Source of the DNA: Brachionus koreanus
Taxonomy: Eukaryota > Rotifera > Eurotatoria > Ploima > Brachionidae
Assembly: GCA_016987375.1 (NCBI GenBank)
Contig: PJRA01000048.1
Span: forward strand, 2,898,965-2,949,366
Reading direction: 5' to 3'
Length of the DNA stretch: 50,402 bases
Below, piece after piece: positions 34,442 through 45,678 of this stretch (the stretch's first letter is position 1; every line of letters starts with the position of its first letter). The position numbers and the translations under genes are program-made. Under the pieces are notes generated by a model, which was given only the letters and a program-made list of their open reading frames with translations, searched no databases and was not told the origin of the DNA.

Positions 34442-36358
34442 TCAAGACTCAATCAAGTTATCATAAAGTGAAAGACAAAGAAGTGATACACTGTAAGTAT
34501 ATGGCTCTGAAGACCAAAATGGAAAAAATCCTCCCTTTTCATTATATCCATGAAAGTCAAGAGGAGTCATTTGTCCAAAATGAGGTTCATGCAACAACTT
34601 TTGATATAACTCTTCATTAATTGTTCCTCTTACCCCAAAGATCACATCTTCAAAATCATCCTTTGGCAAATCATTTGGATCGACATATGTTCCATTTAAA
34701 TATTGTAAAAAATTGACTGGATACCAAAACGGCAGTGATGTAAAGCCTTTAACTGAACCTGAAAAAAATGAATTCAAAGGTTTTAGATTTTTGTTTAGAA
34801 CATTTTTAGAAAGCCATGTAATTCCAGAGCGAACTATCTCTTTTATAATAGCAGAGGTGCTTTTTTTCCATTCAAGTCTTTTGCTTCTTTGATCATAAAA
34901 AGTCCAAGTATACAGTAAAGTGTTGATTGCTTGAGCTGTACTAAATATTCTATCCTCACCAGTAGAACTTTTTTGTCCAAAAATGTTTGTGTCATCAACC
35001 CCTAAGAAATCTTCAAAATAAATATTGCCATCGCGATCTTTCAGAGCTTTTCTTAAAAAGAAATTAGTAGCTCCATTTTCCAGTGCGTCAGACAAATAAC
35101 CCTTAGCTTCTGATAAGATACTAGCGATTGACTTGGGCACATTTGAAGCACGAAATTCATTTTCTAAGAGAAAAAAAGTTCTTGAAGTGTACCATAAAAA
35201 ATTATATGTTGAAGGATAGTAAACTTGAGCCAAATCAGGCCTATTCGTAAAATTAGTTTGAATGGCCCAGCTAATAAATTTAGTTGTATTTAAAAAAATT
35301 TGTTGAATTTCAGGTGATTTTAAAAACATATCCCGAAATCCGTTTAAGTCTATGATTGCTGCATCAGATATGCCATAAATGCTGTTAGCACATACAGTTA
35401 CATCAATGTTGTTGACATTAAACGGCATAGACACTCCTTTCTTTTGCCTTTTTCTTTGTTCTTCAATATCCTGAATCCAAGTGGTTATCAAAGCTAGAGA
35501 TTGATTTTTCTTTTCGGCTTCTAATATAAATGGTCTCGCATAGAAATAAGTTCGTGGATCAATTATGCTTTGATCTGTGTTTTCAAATGGTCTATAAGCG
35601 TACTGAACAGTTTTTTCGATCAATTGATTAAGATTTGAGTTATTTTTTGACCACTCATTGTAAAGAGCAGCATAGGATTTGTTTAGTCTAAACAAAGCTG
35701 ATCCGATACCGACATTTAAATAAGTATCATCGAAGTCTGGGGGGATTTGAAAAGCTTTTAAAGCTGTTTGACCTTCATCAATTATTCCTTGTAAAATATC
35801 GGCAATATTGTCCAAATGAAGTGTTCTTAGAAAATTTTCAATTTGATTCCATGGAAGTTTTTCGATATTAAGGATTAGATTTCTAATATTATCAGGCTGT
35901 TGCTGCCATATATCAAAAGTCTTATTATAAATTTGCGGCCAGAAAGTTCTAATAGGAGATATTCTGGATTGATTTTCATTTTTATTTTGGTAATCATTCA
36001 TTGCAGTCAAACCTAGCTCGAGTGGACTGTAATAAACATCTGGAAGATCAAGGGCATAAAGACTTCTGTCAAATAATGCACTAAATATCCATCCAGTGGA
36101 AAACATGTCATTGTCAAAAATGGCTGTGATTTTTCCATTGCGTAACTCACTCATTATTGGACTTCCGACAAAATTTACCCTAATGTCACTCTTAAACAAA
36201 CCAACTTTCTCTGCCCATTTAAATGGAGGTTCATAATTTTGACTTTTTTTAACTTGGGAGTCATAAAGTTTTAGTTTTAACTCGGGAATTACATCATTTA
36301 AAATTGAACAAAATACTGGTGAGAATATTATTGTTATAATCGATATAAGTTTAAACAT
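34442..36358 (-). CDS. Secreted protein of unknown function, 638 aa, possible alpha/alpha-toroid fold
   Basis: Single exon. The first ~18 residues (MFKLISIITIIFSPVFCS) form a typical cleavable signal peptide, and several Asn-x-Ser/Thr sites fit secretion; no other membrane segment is seen. The mature part is rich in Trp, Tyr, Phe and Asn. Two motifs stand out: PPDFDDTYLN (Asp208-x-Asp-Asp211-Thr) and DVTVCANSIYGIS (319-331). An Asp-x-Asp-Asp motif is the catalytic acid of class II terpene cyclases, and 'D.xVxAN.LYAL' recurs in alpha/alpha-toroid enzymes such as that superfamily and some glycan-acting enzymes. I do not recognise a named family, and this comparison is from motif memory only. 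The residues around FDNDMFSTGW (81-90) and the C-terminal GGFFPFWSSEPYTYSVSLLC also look conserved in character. The flanking genes give no clue. Confidence 0.8.
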   Translation of the reverse strand: MFKLISIITIIFSPVFCSILNDVIPELKLKLYDSQVKKSQNYEPPFKWAEKVGLFKSDIRVNFVGSPIMSELRNGKITAIFDNDMFSTGWIFSALFDRSLYALDLPDVYYSPLELGLTAMNDYQNKNENQSRISPIRTFWPQIYNKTFDIWQQQPDNIRNLILNIEKLPWNQIENFLRTLHLDNIADILQGIIDEGQTALKAFQIPPDFDDTYLNVGIGSALFRLNKSYAALYNEWSKNNSNLNQLIEKTVQYAYRPFENTDQSIIDPRTYFYARPFILEAEKKNQSLALITTWIQDIEEQRKRQKKGVSMPFNVNNIDVTVCANSIYGISDAAIIDLNGFRDMFLKSPEIQQIFLNTTKFISWAIQTNFTNRPDLAQVYYPSTYNFLWYTSRTFFLLENEFRASNVPKSIASILSEAKGYLSDALENGATNFFLRKALKDRDGNIYFEDFLGVDDTNIFGQKSSTGEDRIFSTAQAINTLLYTWTFYDQRSKRLEWKKSTSAIIKEIVRSGITWLSKNVLNKNLKPLNSFFSGSVKGFTSLPFWYPVNFLQYLNGTYVDPNDLPKDDFEDVIFGVRGTINEELYQKLLHEPHFGQMTPLDFHGYNEKGGFFPFWSSEPYTYSVSLLCLSLYDNLIES

Positions 36359-36892
36359 GGAAAAAACAATTTTTAGAAATCTTGATAGTTTTAAAAATTA
36401 AAAAAAAATCCTAAAATTTTTAAAAAATCATTTAAAAAAAATTATTAAGATTAAATTAATGAATAAAAAGAAATAAAAAGTTAAACTTAATTTCACAACG
36501 TTATATATCATCTATATAGTAGTTCAGTGTTTTAATCTGTCAAAAATTTCTCTTTTTGATAAAATCTCAAAATTTAATCAATGTTAAATCTTTCACCTGA
36601 ATGTACTCTATGATAAAAAAATAACGCGATTTATTTTCAACTTTGTTATGTTTAGAAATTTTTTTAACAAATCGATTTTACATATATGCATAAATGTGGC
36701 CTTTCTTAACTTTTTTCTCATTGATGAAATACTTTGTTGTTTTTAAAGAATATTAAGAATTCAAGAATATGACTTATATTTATAAAATTTTGCGCTATTT
36801 AACTATATTTTTTCTAGAAAAAAAAACATCTCTTAGGTCAAACTATTTTATCGATAATTCAAGCAATCATATTTTTATGAATTGATATCTAA
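36359..36892. other. AT-rich 5' flank of the secreted-protein gene
   Basis: No gene seen. It carries the promoter of the minus-strand gene ending at 36358. Confidence 0.4.
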
Positions 36893-37516
36893 TTTAGTTT
36901 AGCTTATTGAATAAACATAAATGGAACAATTAATGACATAAACCGTTGTCTGTGAATTTTTTTTTATATTTTAATTCTAAAAATTGAATTAAATGATTAA
37001 ATGGATAAGGAGAAAAAAACCGAAAGGAACGTCAATTTGTCTGTCTACACGCGGTCACTAATACGGCCAAAATTTTTCGGTCGCAACAGAATTCGTCAGA
37101 CCGGCCAACTAGGAGCTATAATTGTTAAAATGATTTTATTGAAATTTAAAAAAGTTTTTAAAAAATATCATTTTATAAAACAAAATGCCTTTAACTTTAG
37201 TAATTTTTTTTGTCAAAAAAGATTTTTTGTTAATAAAAATTTTCAACAAATATTTAAAAAATATTTAAATTGTCTTTGATCTTTATTTTTTTCAAATTTT
37301 CGATAATAAATAATTAATTAGATAACTATAAATTTTAAAATCTTTATTTCGGATAAAAATTCAGTCCGCAAATTTGCTGGCTTAAGGCCGCCAGTTTTAA
37401 GCTGGTCATATTTTTTGGACAGCATTGAACACTAAAAATTAGGTTAATTAGGAGTTGAACAGGGAAAATATTGCAAATAGATTATTAATATTTGGAGCTA
37501 AACAATTAAATTTTAA
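36893..37516 (+). repeat. Dispersed repeat copy 2
   Basis: The left block (36894-36939, including TTATTGAATAAACATAAATG) and the right block (37443-37516, including GGAGTTGAACAGGGAAAATA and AACAATTAAATTTTAAC) match the ends of the MULE-interrupted copy at 2.6-5.1 kb. The interior has a G/C-richer patch at 37019-37115 (GTCTGTCTACACGCGGTCAC and following) that the other copy lacks. A 92-codon frame at 37001-37279 runs through the repeat but has no recognisable features and I do not call it a gene. Confidence 0.55.
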
Positions 37517-37650
37517 CATAACAAGATATTTTAATTTATTGTTTAAAAGGTTTAAATTTTCTCAAATAACTAATCTATTATTAACTTGGAACTTTAAATA
37601 ATATAATATAATATCATTAATGTAACATAAAATGTATTTTTATTAACAAA

Positions 37651-38472
37651 TCAAAATACTTTTACAATTAATTTTGATATATTTTTGTTAATTTCAATAG
37701 CCAAATCCAATCGAAAAGCATCTTTTGGTGACATGTAATGAACAGCAATAAGAGAATCTAAACAGCAATTTAATCCTTTTTGAGGAAAATTCTCTGCAAA
37801 TCCATACAACCATCGAGGACATTTTCCTCTAAAATGGGTCATAAGTCTTAAAACTAGAAACCTTTCACAACCAAATTCATCTATTGACTTGCCTTTTGCT
37901 CCCTTGTATTTTCTTACACAAGTATTTACGTCAACGTCATCAATTCCCCTATTTGGACAATTAAATACTTTTTGGCTCATTGCTTTACTAACACCCACGA
38001 AAGCAGCATTACTTAGGACGTATCCTGGCCCTCCTGAATGATATCCACCGCTCACAATTCTTTTAAAATTGTAGCCATATGTTATTGATTTATTTGAAGG
38101 CTTATCTTTTAACTAAAAACTTACTCTAAAAACTCTTTAAGATTGGCTACGTTTACGTACGCATCATCATCGACAATATAATACCAGTCATATGTTGGAA
38201 GATTAAGGTTTAATAGATTAATAGATTTTAAGGGTCAAATTTCTATGACTTTCTCTTTCAAGTCCTTTTGGCTGGATCATGTAAAAATTTTTGAAAACTT
38301 CAATTGTATCAGATTCATTTTTGGGCCTCAAATGTTTGGGCAGAAGGGTTACAAAACGATAATTGTCACATTTATGAGCCCAAACTTTGAATACGTTAAG
38401 CGTTTTGTTTTTCTTAATATTATTTGGATGAGTCTTAATTAGGCAAAAAATTGTTGGACTTGTTGGTAGATG
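37651..38472 (-). pseudogene. Core-1 beta-1,3-galactosyltransferase-like (GT31, C1GALT1 family) pseudogene or fragment
   Basis: The family order is intact when read across frames on the minus strand. It starts SPTIFCLIKTHPNN, then VFKVWAHKCDNYRF, a GLERESHRNL segment, and PTYDWYYIVDDDAYVNVANL with the metal-binding DDD near 38180. It then continues YGYNFKRIVSGGYHSGGPGY (with VLS) and ends at NCCLDSLIAVHYMSP, equivalent to the CCSD..SFHY block. The enzyme family adds galactose to GalNAc-Ser/Thr in the Golgi. Two frame breaks are seen: an extra A in AAAA near 38231, and a break near 38110-38130 that no intron of plausible size repairs. The N-terminal cytoplasmic/TM anchor is missing. So it is probably a pseudogene, although two homopolymer-type assembly errors could also explain the breaks. 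Confidence 0.75.
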
Positions 38473-39139
38473 TTAATTCGAACGAAAATTTGATTCGTTT
38501 GTTGAGAGACATTTGATTATAGTAAAAGAGGGAGAATTCAATTTTTCAAATTTTCCCAATGATTATAGGATACTAAACTAAAAATTACAAAAGTTTTTAA
38601 ATTTTTCATTTTTTTTTCTTTAGAAATTTTACCTTTCCTCAACTTTAGGTAAGGCTTTTTTTCAAATTTTTAAATTTTAAAATTACAAATAATAACAGCA
38701 AATTTAACAATTAAAGAATAAATATTTAACTAATAATTATTTATTTTTTTAATAATATTTTAACAATCAAAAATATAAAAAAAAATCGAAAAATCATAAA
38801 CTAGTAATAAATTTGTCTTCAAACAGCACATACTCTTACAATTAAGACAAAGTATATTAAATTTATTTTTTAAAATTTTTAGAAAATAAGAATTAAATAA
38901 AGAGTGAAAATATTAACAAAATTTTTGAAATATAACCAACTCCTATTGAGTGGAGTCTGTCTGTGTGTCTACTGTTTGATAAATTAAATGCAATGTGTGA
39001 CGATTCTGCAAAAAAAAAAAATAAAAAAATTGTAAGCATTAATTTATGGTACCCTGAACCATCTAATTTTTCAATGGTCATTTCTTTATAAATATAAAAC
39101 TATATAAAATTGACTAAATTTTACAAAAAAATTGGCAAA
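38473..39139. other. Spacer, possibly with an alternative 3' exon of the TBC gene
   Basis: Mostly A/T-rich. On the minus strand a strong acceptor (long T tract then GCAG) lies at 39006-39010 and is followed by an open frame to 38893 (SSHIAFNLSNSRHT...). It could be a 3' exon of the gene upstream at 39140-40666. The tract GTCTGTCTGTGTGTCTACTG near 38956 is low-complexity. Confidence 0.3.
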
Positions 39140-40666
39140 TTAATTTTTTTTCTTGTTCGCACTTCCTTGTGATTTTTTGAATTTATCATTTTTTTCTCTG
39201 GAAAACTCGAGCCGACTTTTCTCAAATGCTTTTCTCAGTTCTGATTCACTAATTTTTATTTGTGTGCTTTCACGAACGAGTTCAGATTCTCTCAAAGAAT
39301 GAATAGGTAAATTTTTCAACAAATTCAGTGTTTCATACATGCCTTGCTGTTGACATCGCTGAAATTTTTGCTTATCACTGAAAGCACTCAACATCAAGTA
39401 AAGGCCAACTCTATATAATACTTTGACTCCTTCACAAAAAAACATGTCCCAAACTCTAAGAACAGTGCACCATGGCAAAGTACGTGCATATATGCACATA
39501 AACCACTCGGTCATGTATAACACTGGGTCAATGCTTTGACTTACCATTAGTTTATATGCGGGCAAATTTTCTTTTTTAAACAGATGAAATAGTGAATGTC
39601 CATCTATTTGGACTTTTTCCAATCCGGGTTTGTAATACTCTTTTAAGTAAAAATCACTTATTCTTATCAGCACCCAGAATGCGTCTTCTTCAGGCATGTG
39701 CATCAAAAGCAAGGCTGCTATTGGGCCCTGTGCTTGACAATAGCCTACTTCTCGATTATGCACCGCATATGCTTTCAAAACATTAAATAACATTTGACGG
39801 CCTTCTCGCTTCATAAATATTTCATGACTTGGAAATTGACGATGCAAATCTTTTTTGATATCTTCTATATACTTGGCCACATCTAAGTTATTGGGATTAT
39901 TCAAACAATCATTGTAGTAATTGGGCTTATTTTTTTTAAGCAATACGGCTCCGGTTAGATGCATCCAAGCTTTGCTGCGCATTGACTGTGGAATTCCTTT
40001 TCGGCAACGAGATTTAATTTTTTTAAATCTTTTGTCCATCCATTCGTCAAAATTTTTCAACATTTCAACCCATTTTAGCTCTCGAAGTTGTATCACTTTA
40101 ATTGGAATATTTTCGGAAAATTCTTCTACATCAGTATTTTGAATATAGTCTTTCAGATTGGTTATATTCGACTTGGTCGATATTGTTTGCATAGAGTCAG
40201 TGTCATCTGGTTCTTGTTCTTTAGTCCGATTTAAAGTATTGTTAGGACTTTTGAATAGTTTTTTTATAGTATCTGTTTTGCTTGACTGGGTATCTGAGTA
40301 TATTTCTTCAGTCTTTGCTGATTGAATAAAACCATATTTGTTAAATCTCAATGTATCTGTATTTATGTCAGGTATCTGATCTGAATTATTTAAATTCGAA
40401 TAATCCATGCTGCTCATATTTGGACTAATCTGCTCTGATTGTAGGCTTTTTTCTCTTGCATAAGAAGCTGACTTGACAATGTTTATCGGAATTTCTTTTT
40501 CATTTTTTTGACTTGTTGGTGCTTTTTGCGAAGATTGAGATGGAGACGAGTTCAAAACTATTTTTAGATTGGAACGTGTGGGAGAAATAATCGATGACTT
40601 GCTTCCAGACTGAGTCCTAGAGTGTACATTTTCGGAATCGAGTCTTTTTATCTCAAGACTGGTCAT
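39140..40666 (-). CDS. TBC1D10: TBC1D10-type Rab GTPase-activating protein, 508 aa
   Basis: Single exon. The first ~195 residues are Ser/Thr-rich and disordered. The TBC domain spans about 222-428 and opens with CRKGIPQSMRSKAW. It has both catalytic fingers: Arg276 in IKKDLHRQFPSHEIF and Gln311 in GYCQAQGP. The segment DPVLYMTEWFMCIYARTLPW plus VLRVWDMFFCEGVK is diagnostic for the TBC1D10A/B/C (EPI64) group. The C-terminus (FEKSRLEFSREKNDKFKKSQ) is a charged helix. Family members stimulate GTP hydrolysis on Rabs such as Rab27 and Rab35 and bind ezrin scaffolds through a C-terminal PDZ ligand. No such ligand is visible here (the ORF ends NKKKN). An alternative splice from GGAA|GTGCGA near 39157 to the acceptor at 39006 would replace the last residues. 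Confidence 0.92.
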   Translation of the reverse strand: MTSLEIKRLDSENVHSRTQSGSKSSIISPTRSNLKIVLNSSPSQSSQKAPTSQKNEKEIPINIVKSASYAREKSLQSEQISPNMSSMDYSNLNNSDQIPDINTDTLRFNKYGFIQSAKTEEIYSDTQSSKTDTIKKLFKSPNNTLNRTKEQEPDDTDSMQTISTKSNITNLKDYIQNTDVEEFSENIPIKVIQLRELKWVEMLKNFDEWMDKRFKKIKSRCRKGIPQSMRSKAWMHLTGAVLLKKNKPNYYNDCLNNPNNLDVAKYIEDIKKDLHRQFPSHEIFMKREGRQMLFNVLKAYAVHNREVGYCQAQGPIAALLLMHMPEEDAFWVLIRISDFYLKEYYKPGLEKVQIDGHSLFHLFKKENLPAYKLMVSQSIDPVLYMTEWFMCIYARTLPWCTVLRVWDMFFCEGVKVLYRVGLYLMLSAFSDKQKFQRCQQQGMYETLNLLKNLPIHSLRESELVRESTQIKISESELRKAFEKSRLEFSREKNDKFKKSQGSANKKKN

Positions 40667-42526
40667 TCTATTTAGCTTTTATTAAAATAATGTAAAATAT
40701 GTCATTTTATAAGACACTTCATTTATTTATTATCTAAATATAAAAATTAAATATTAAAAGTTTATTTTTGTATACAATTTAGCCATTATTTTGTTCGTAA
40801 AAAAGAATAAATTTTTTAAAAATAGTTGAAACTTTTTGTTACAAAATTTATAAGAGAAAACTATTTTTTTTATAAACATTCGTTTAATTATGCAATACTT
40901 GAAAACAACACTTAAACAATTCTTAAGTTGTTTAAGACCTATGATTCATTCTAATTTTACCAAAAATTTTATTAAGTTAAAAATGCATTTGCCGGAATCC
41001 TGGAGCGTCTAATGACTAACAACCAAAAAATAGAAATTGATCTTTTTAATTATTCAATTTGCTCAGATTAGTAAAAAAGATAAATTTCTCTATTTTTTCA
41101 TCCAAACATCAATCATAAAAAATTATTTTAGACAATTAATTGTAAAACGAGGAGCTTCTTTGATCTAGTTTTATTTCAAACAATAATAAAATTGTCTTGT
41201 ATTGTATAGCTTAATATTTAATTCATTCAAAATTTAAGAAAAAATTTCATAATTTGATTTAGATTATTAACAATTAAATAAATTAATAATTTTGTCTATA
41301 ATTTTTAGACAACAGATGAAAAATGAATATTGAATTTTTCTAAAAATAAAATTGAACTAATCTATTTTATTTAAAGTGTACTAGTTTACTTTATAAAGTC
41401 TGTTTTATTTTTAATTGAAAGGTATCTTAGACTTTGATATGCTTGATTTAGTTCAATTAATTAAAATTAACCATATAAATATAATTTGATTGTCTAGATT
41501 TGAAAATTTTTTGTAAGTTTTGATTTCGAATCAACATTATCCAAAACTATAATATCCTATTTTAATTAATTAAATAAATCTTTATTTATTTGTTTGGTGA
41601 TCTGAATCATTAATAATATTTATTTTTATTTGAAGCTTTCTTATTATTGCGTAAATTTAAACTTAACAAATTTCTTAGTTTAATTAGTTTATATTTAATT
41701 ATTTTAAGAATATTTTTTTTTCTAAATTTTCAAATTTTGTTGTCAAATTAGTAAAAAAAAATAATAAATACAAAATTAAAATTTAAAATGGACACCTTTA
41801 CATATTATTTTTGAAAAAAAATACCCTACAAGGGTAAATTTAAAATAATAAACTGAATCTAAAAAATAATTTGATAAATTTGAACTTTTTTTCATAAAAT
41901 TCAAAATTAACTTGGCAAAAATATTAATTTAACCGCTCATATTTACAAATTTAAAACAATTTTACTGTAAAAAACCTGAGGCACATAGTTTGATTCGTAA
42001 ATTTAGATTAAACTGTTTCTAATTATTTATTTAAACATTAAAATTGACTACACGAGTAAATGTTTTATCTATTTAGACTGGGATTTATTTTTATTAAAGT
42101 ATTGGACTAAAAACCCAGGTTATTATTCAGAAACCCAGCCTGTATTGCCCATATATTAAAAGTTTTATTTGACAAATTTTGAATTAAGCCTGAAATACAA
42201 ATTATTTCTGAAAAAATCTGATTGAAATTGTTTTTTTTACGATTTACTTGATTTAGAAAAAAAAATTATTTAGATTTAAAAAGAAAATCTCAATTTCTAG
42301 ATATTAGATACTTGAAAATATCATTCAAACTCTAGACTATAAAAATTAGTTTTTAGATAAACTCATATCTAAGCATTTAGTTGGCAAATTTTTAATTACT
42401 TCAAGAAGCGTATTTGAGCACTTTTTTTAAAGCTAATGTAAATGAGAAGACCAAAAACAAACATATTCGATTATGTTGTTTAATAGAGCAAATAATGTAT
42501 CTATAAACTAACTAGGCAAAAAAATT
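40667..42526. other. 1.9-kb AT-rich spacer
   Basis: No gene or RNA seen. It contains the 5' flank of the TBC gene and the 3' flank of ATPAF2. Confidence 0.4.
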
Positions 42527-43447
42527 TTATTGTATGTTAGCATAATTTAGTTTTTTTTTAACCAAATACTTGGAATTATTTGATAGATAAATGAATAAAA
42601 CGGCAGCACTGACTCTTGATCGCAGTTCGGCCTCGTTTATATCATGATACCATTCTACCTTTCCCCATTGATCGTATTGATGTTGCTGTTCCAAAACTGC
42701 CAAATTGCATGCCTCTTCAACACTCTCTATTTTTCTTTCTAACAAAGCCACAGTCAATATCACTGATTTTAAGCATTCAGTGATGTAATTGAATGCTATC
42801 ATAGTGTTTAAATCGAAATTTTTGTTCAAATATTTGACAAAAGAATTCATATTTGCATTGAACGGTTCTACTTGAGAAAAATCAAATATTGCTTCATCGT
42901 CAATTTCTTTTTTTATTTTTAGATTTAAATCGGGAAATTTTTGGTTAAACCAGTCAACTAAAGGACGCCATTTTGTCTCTTGTAAATGGTCCAACTTGGC
43001 AATTGAATTTGAATCAAAATAGATTAAGGTATCCGTTTGTAGATAATCGTTCAGGCTAGACATTAAAGCTTCTGTGCTCAATTTTCCTGGGTTATCGATG
43101 CACGTGTTAATCAATGAAGTCAAATGCATTGTATATTGTTTAATAAATTCTTTCTGAGACTGCCATTCGTAAGAAATCAATTGTCCTAAAAGCTCGTTAT
43201 CCACAGTAAACAAATTTGCGCCCGGTGTTCTCAATTTTCGTTTGTCCAAAACGATTTCATACATTCTTGGCTCACCAGAAAATGACTCTGTTAGGCTGAC
43301 TTGTTTGTAAAATCGTTTGCGCTCTTTTCGGTTAGCAGATGAGCCTATTTGTCGGGTCAAACAAAATCCAGATACAGTTTGAATTTTGCTAAATTGCTGA
43401 TTTAAGTTGCCTAGTAACTGTAAACGACGAGTTAAAAAAAAAAACAT
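42527..43447 (-). CDS. ATPAF2: ATP synthase mitochondrial F1 complex assembly factor 2 (Atp12), 306 aa
   Basis: Single exon. The first ~40 residues are basic, hydroxylated and almost free of acidic residues, as expected of a mitochondrial targeting peptide. The ATP12 domain follows: RKRFYKQVSL then a conserved LDKRKLRTPG block (68-76). After that are the EWQSQKEFIKQYTMHLTSLI segment, YLQTDTLIYF, and a C-terminal WGKVEWYHDINEAELRSRVS. In yeast and animals this chaperone binds free F1 alpha subunits in the matrix before F1 is assembled. The length is close to human ATPAF2 (289). The C-terminus is extended by ~15 residues ending KLNYANIQ. Confidence 0.92.
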   Translation of the reverse strand: MFFFLTRRLQLLGNLNQQFSKIQTVSGFCLTRQIGSSANRKERKRFYKQVSLTESFSGEPRMYEIVLDKRKLRTPGANLFTVDNELLGQLISYEWQSQKEFIKQYTMHLTSLINTCIDNPGKLSTEALMSSLNDYLQTDTLIYFDSNSIAKLDHLQETKWRPLVDWFNQKFPDLNLKIKKEIDDEAIFDFSQVEPFNANMNSFVKYLNKNFDLNTMIAFNYITECLKSVILTVALLERKIESVEEACNLAVLEQQHQYDQWGKVEWYHDINEAELRSRVSAAVLFIYLSNNSKYLVKKKLNYANIQ

Positions 43448-45678
43448 TTTTCGCTTTCAAACGAGTATTTTCAATATAAATCTCTAAATTTAATTAATAA
43501 TTTTAGAACTATTCTAAAATTTGCCTCAATTCAAAAAAAACTTTAAACTGCATAGTTTAAAATAATATGATATTTAAATTAAATGAGATCTATGCAAATT
43601 TTAATATTTGAAAATTTAAATTGAATTTTTAGAAATCTGATTTAAGTTGAACCTATTTATTAATAGACTGTTGATCAGATATTATCTTTAATATAAAAAA
43701 AAACATAGCTTATCAAAGTTACCCAAATCATTTTAAAAAAATGTAATAAACCATTTCTTTGTTTAATTAAATAAAATTGTGTACAAGTATTATTTTTCTC
43801 TAAAATTTTATATCGAATTTCTGCAGAAAGCTATAAGTGAATTGGAGATATTAAATTGCCACTGGAAATTTAGTATTAATGCTATCTCAAACACACAAAA
43901 AACAAACATTTTTTTATTTGGAGTTGATTTATTATGTAAAATTTTTTGCATGTATTTTTTTTTCTAAATATTTAAAAACAATACTATCATTATTATATAA
44001 TCAATGATAAAAAAACTTAAAGATCAAATATATCTTTGACTAAATTTTATTAGCACTAAATAAACATTTAATTACCAAATTGTGCTGTAGTTTACATTTT
44101 CTAAAACTCATTATTCTGTTAAACTAAGAATAATAATTAGTTTAAATTTCTATTATTTGTGGTGTCCTAAATAGTGATGGTTAATCAGTTTGAAACGATT
44201 TGAACCAAATTAATTTTGAAAAAATTAAAAGTATTTTTCTTTTTCATTAAAAATAATGTTTTAAGTAATGATGCTTTTTAAGAACATCAATTTGAAAACT
44301 TAAAAGAAATGCATGTTCTTTGAAATAAAAATTGAACTGTTAATTTTATTAATTAAAAAAAAATCCTTTAAAAGTTTGTTTAATTAGAATATAGAGCTAA
44401 TTAGTACAAAAACTTATTTTTTTCCAAAAAAAAACCTGTGACAATGATTATAATTTTTTTCTAATCTATCAAATATGCCTTTTTTAGAATAATTAATATC
44501 TAATAAAACTATTTGAATTTCTTTAGACGAATTTAAATTTAGCTTTAATCAAATCAAATCTGGATTTAAATTAAAATGCATTTTTTTGTACCCTATCAAA
44601 CAGTGAATTTTAGATCAGATGAATTCGTCATCAAAAAACATAATTGTTTTATTTTTCATCTAAAATAAATTGATTTTAAAACTTTTGTACTTATTTTTAA
44701 TTGCTGATCGGGTTGTAATAACTCTTCAGATCATGTTATCTTTAAAATAAAAAAAATTAAATTTATTTAGAAAATTACTATAATACTTAAAAATAATTTT
44801 GAAATTTTTCTACAATTCAAACTAAATAGAAAAATTATAAAAACTTAATAATTAATTATAAATATAACATTATAAAATTATTGAATCATTGATTTAAAAA
44901 AAATGTCTGATCTCTTTTAAAAAAATAAGGATGCTTGGTAATCTAAAAGCTTAAAGTACAAAAACGAATCTAAAAAAATTAAAGAAATTAAAATAAATTT
45001 AATTACAAGTAAATTTATTCTTAACTCAATTTAAATAATGAAATACTCGAATAAAAAGTTTTTAAAAAAACTATCTTTATTTCTTATTTGGATATAATTC
45101 TTAATTATAAAACCAAATACAAGCAAAAAAAAATTAAAATTTAGAAAAATAAAGCCGCAAAAATTTTTTAGGCTTTCAAAGTAATCACGTTTAAAAAATG
45201 ATTTGTCAAAAAATCTTAAATAAAAAATTCATTTGACACTCTTGGTGCTTGTAGTCTTAATTAGAACATTTATGTAAAGACGAATTTTCTTGAGTATGAT
45301 AAATTTTAATATTTTCAAAACTGTGCAAAATTTTCATGTGATTTTACTCATTTAAGTCAAAAATATTTTTTTTAGCATTAAAAAATTTTTACCTGCATTA
45401 AATCATACTATAAAGAATATCCAAAAACCTTTTTTTAAATAACAATTTTTGTTCATGATAAATAAAATTTGATAATTTACTAAAATATTCCTATTTTTTG
45501 ATAGTATTAAAATAAAAGCTGCTTCAATTTAGAAATTATTGAGATTTTTCTTTGGCCAATTTATTTGAAATTTTAAAATTTTTGGATTTTTAAGTCCAAT
45601 TTTATATTTTAATAAGTTGTCAAAAATAATTAGAAAAAAAAAATTAACCATTTAATAAAAAATTATACAATAATAAAT
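43448..45678. other. 2.2-kb AT-rich spacer
   Basis: No gene, RNA or repeat recognised. It includes the ATPAF2 promoter side and the 3' end of the C9orf78 homologue. Confidence 0.4.

Noticed and set aside
37001..37279. 92-codon open frame as a gene
   Set aside because: It lies wholly inside the dispersed repeat, turns into Lys/Phe/Asn homopolymer-like sequence, and has no motif or splice support.
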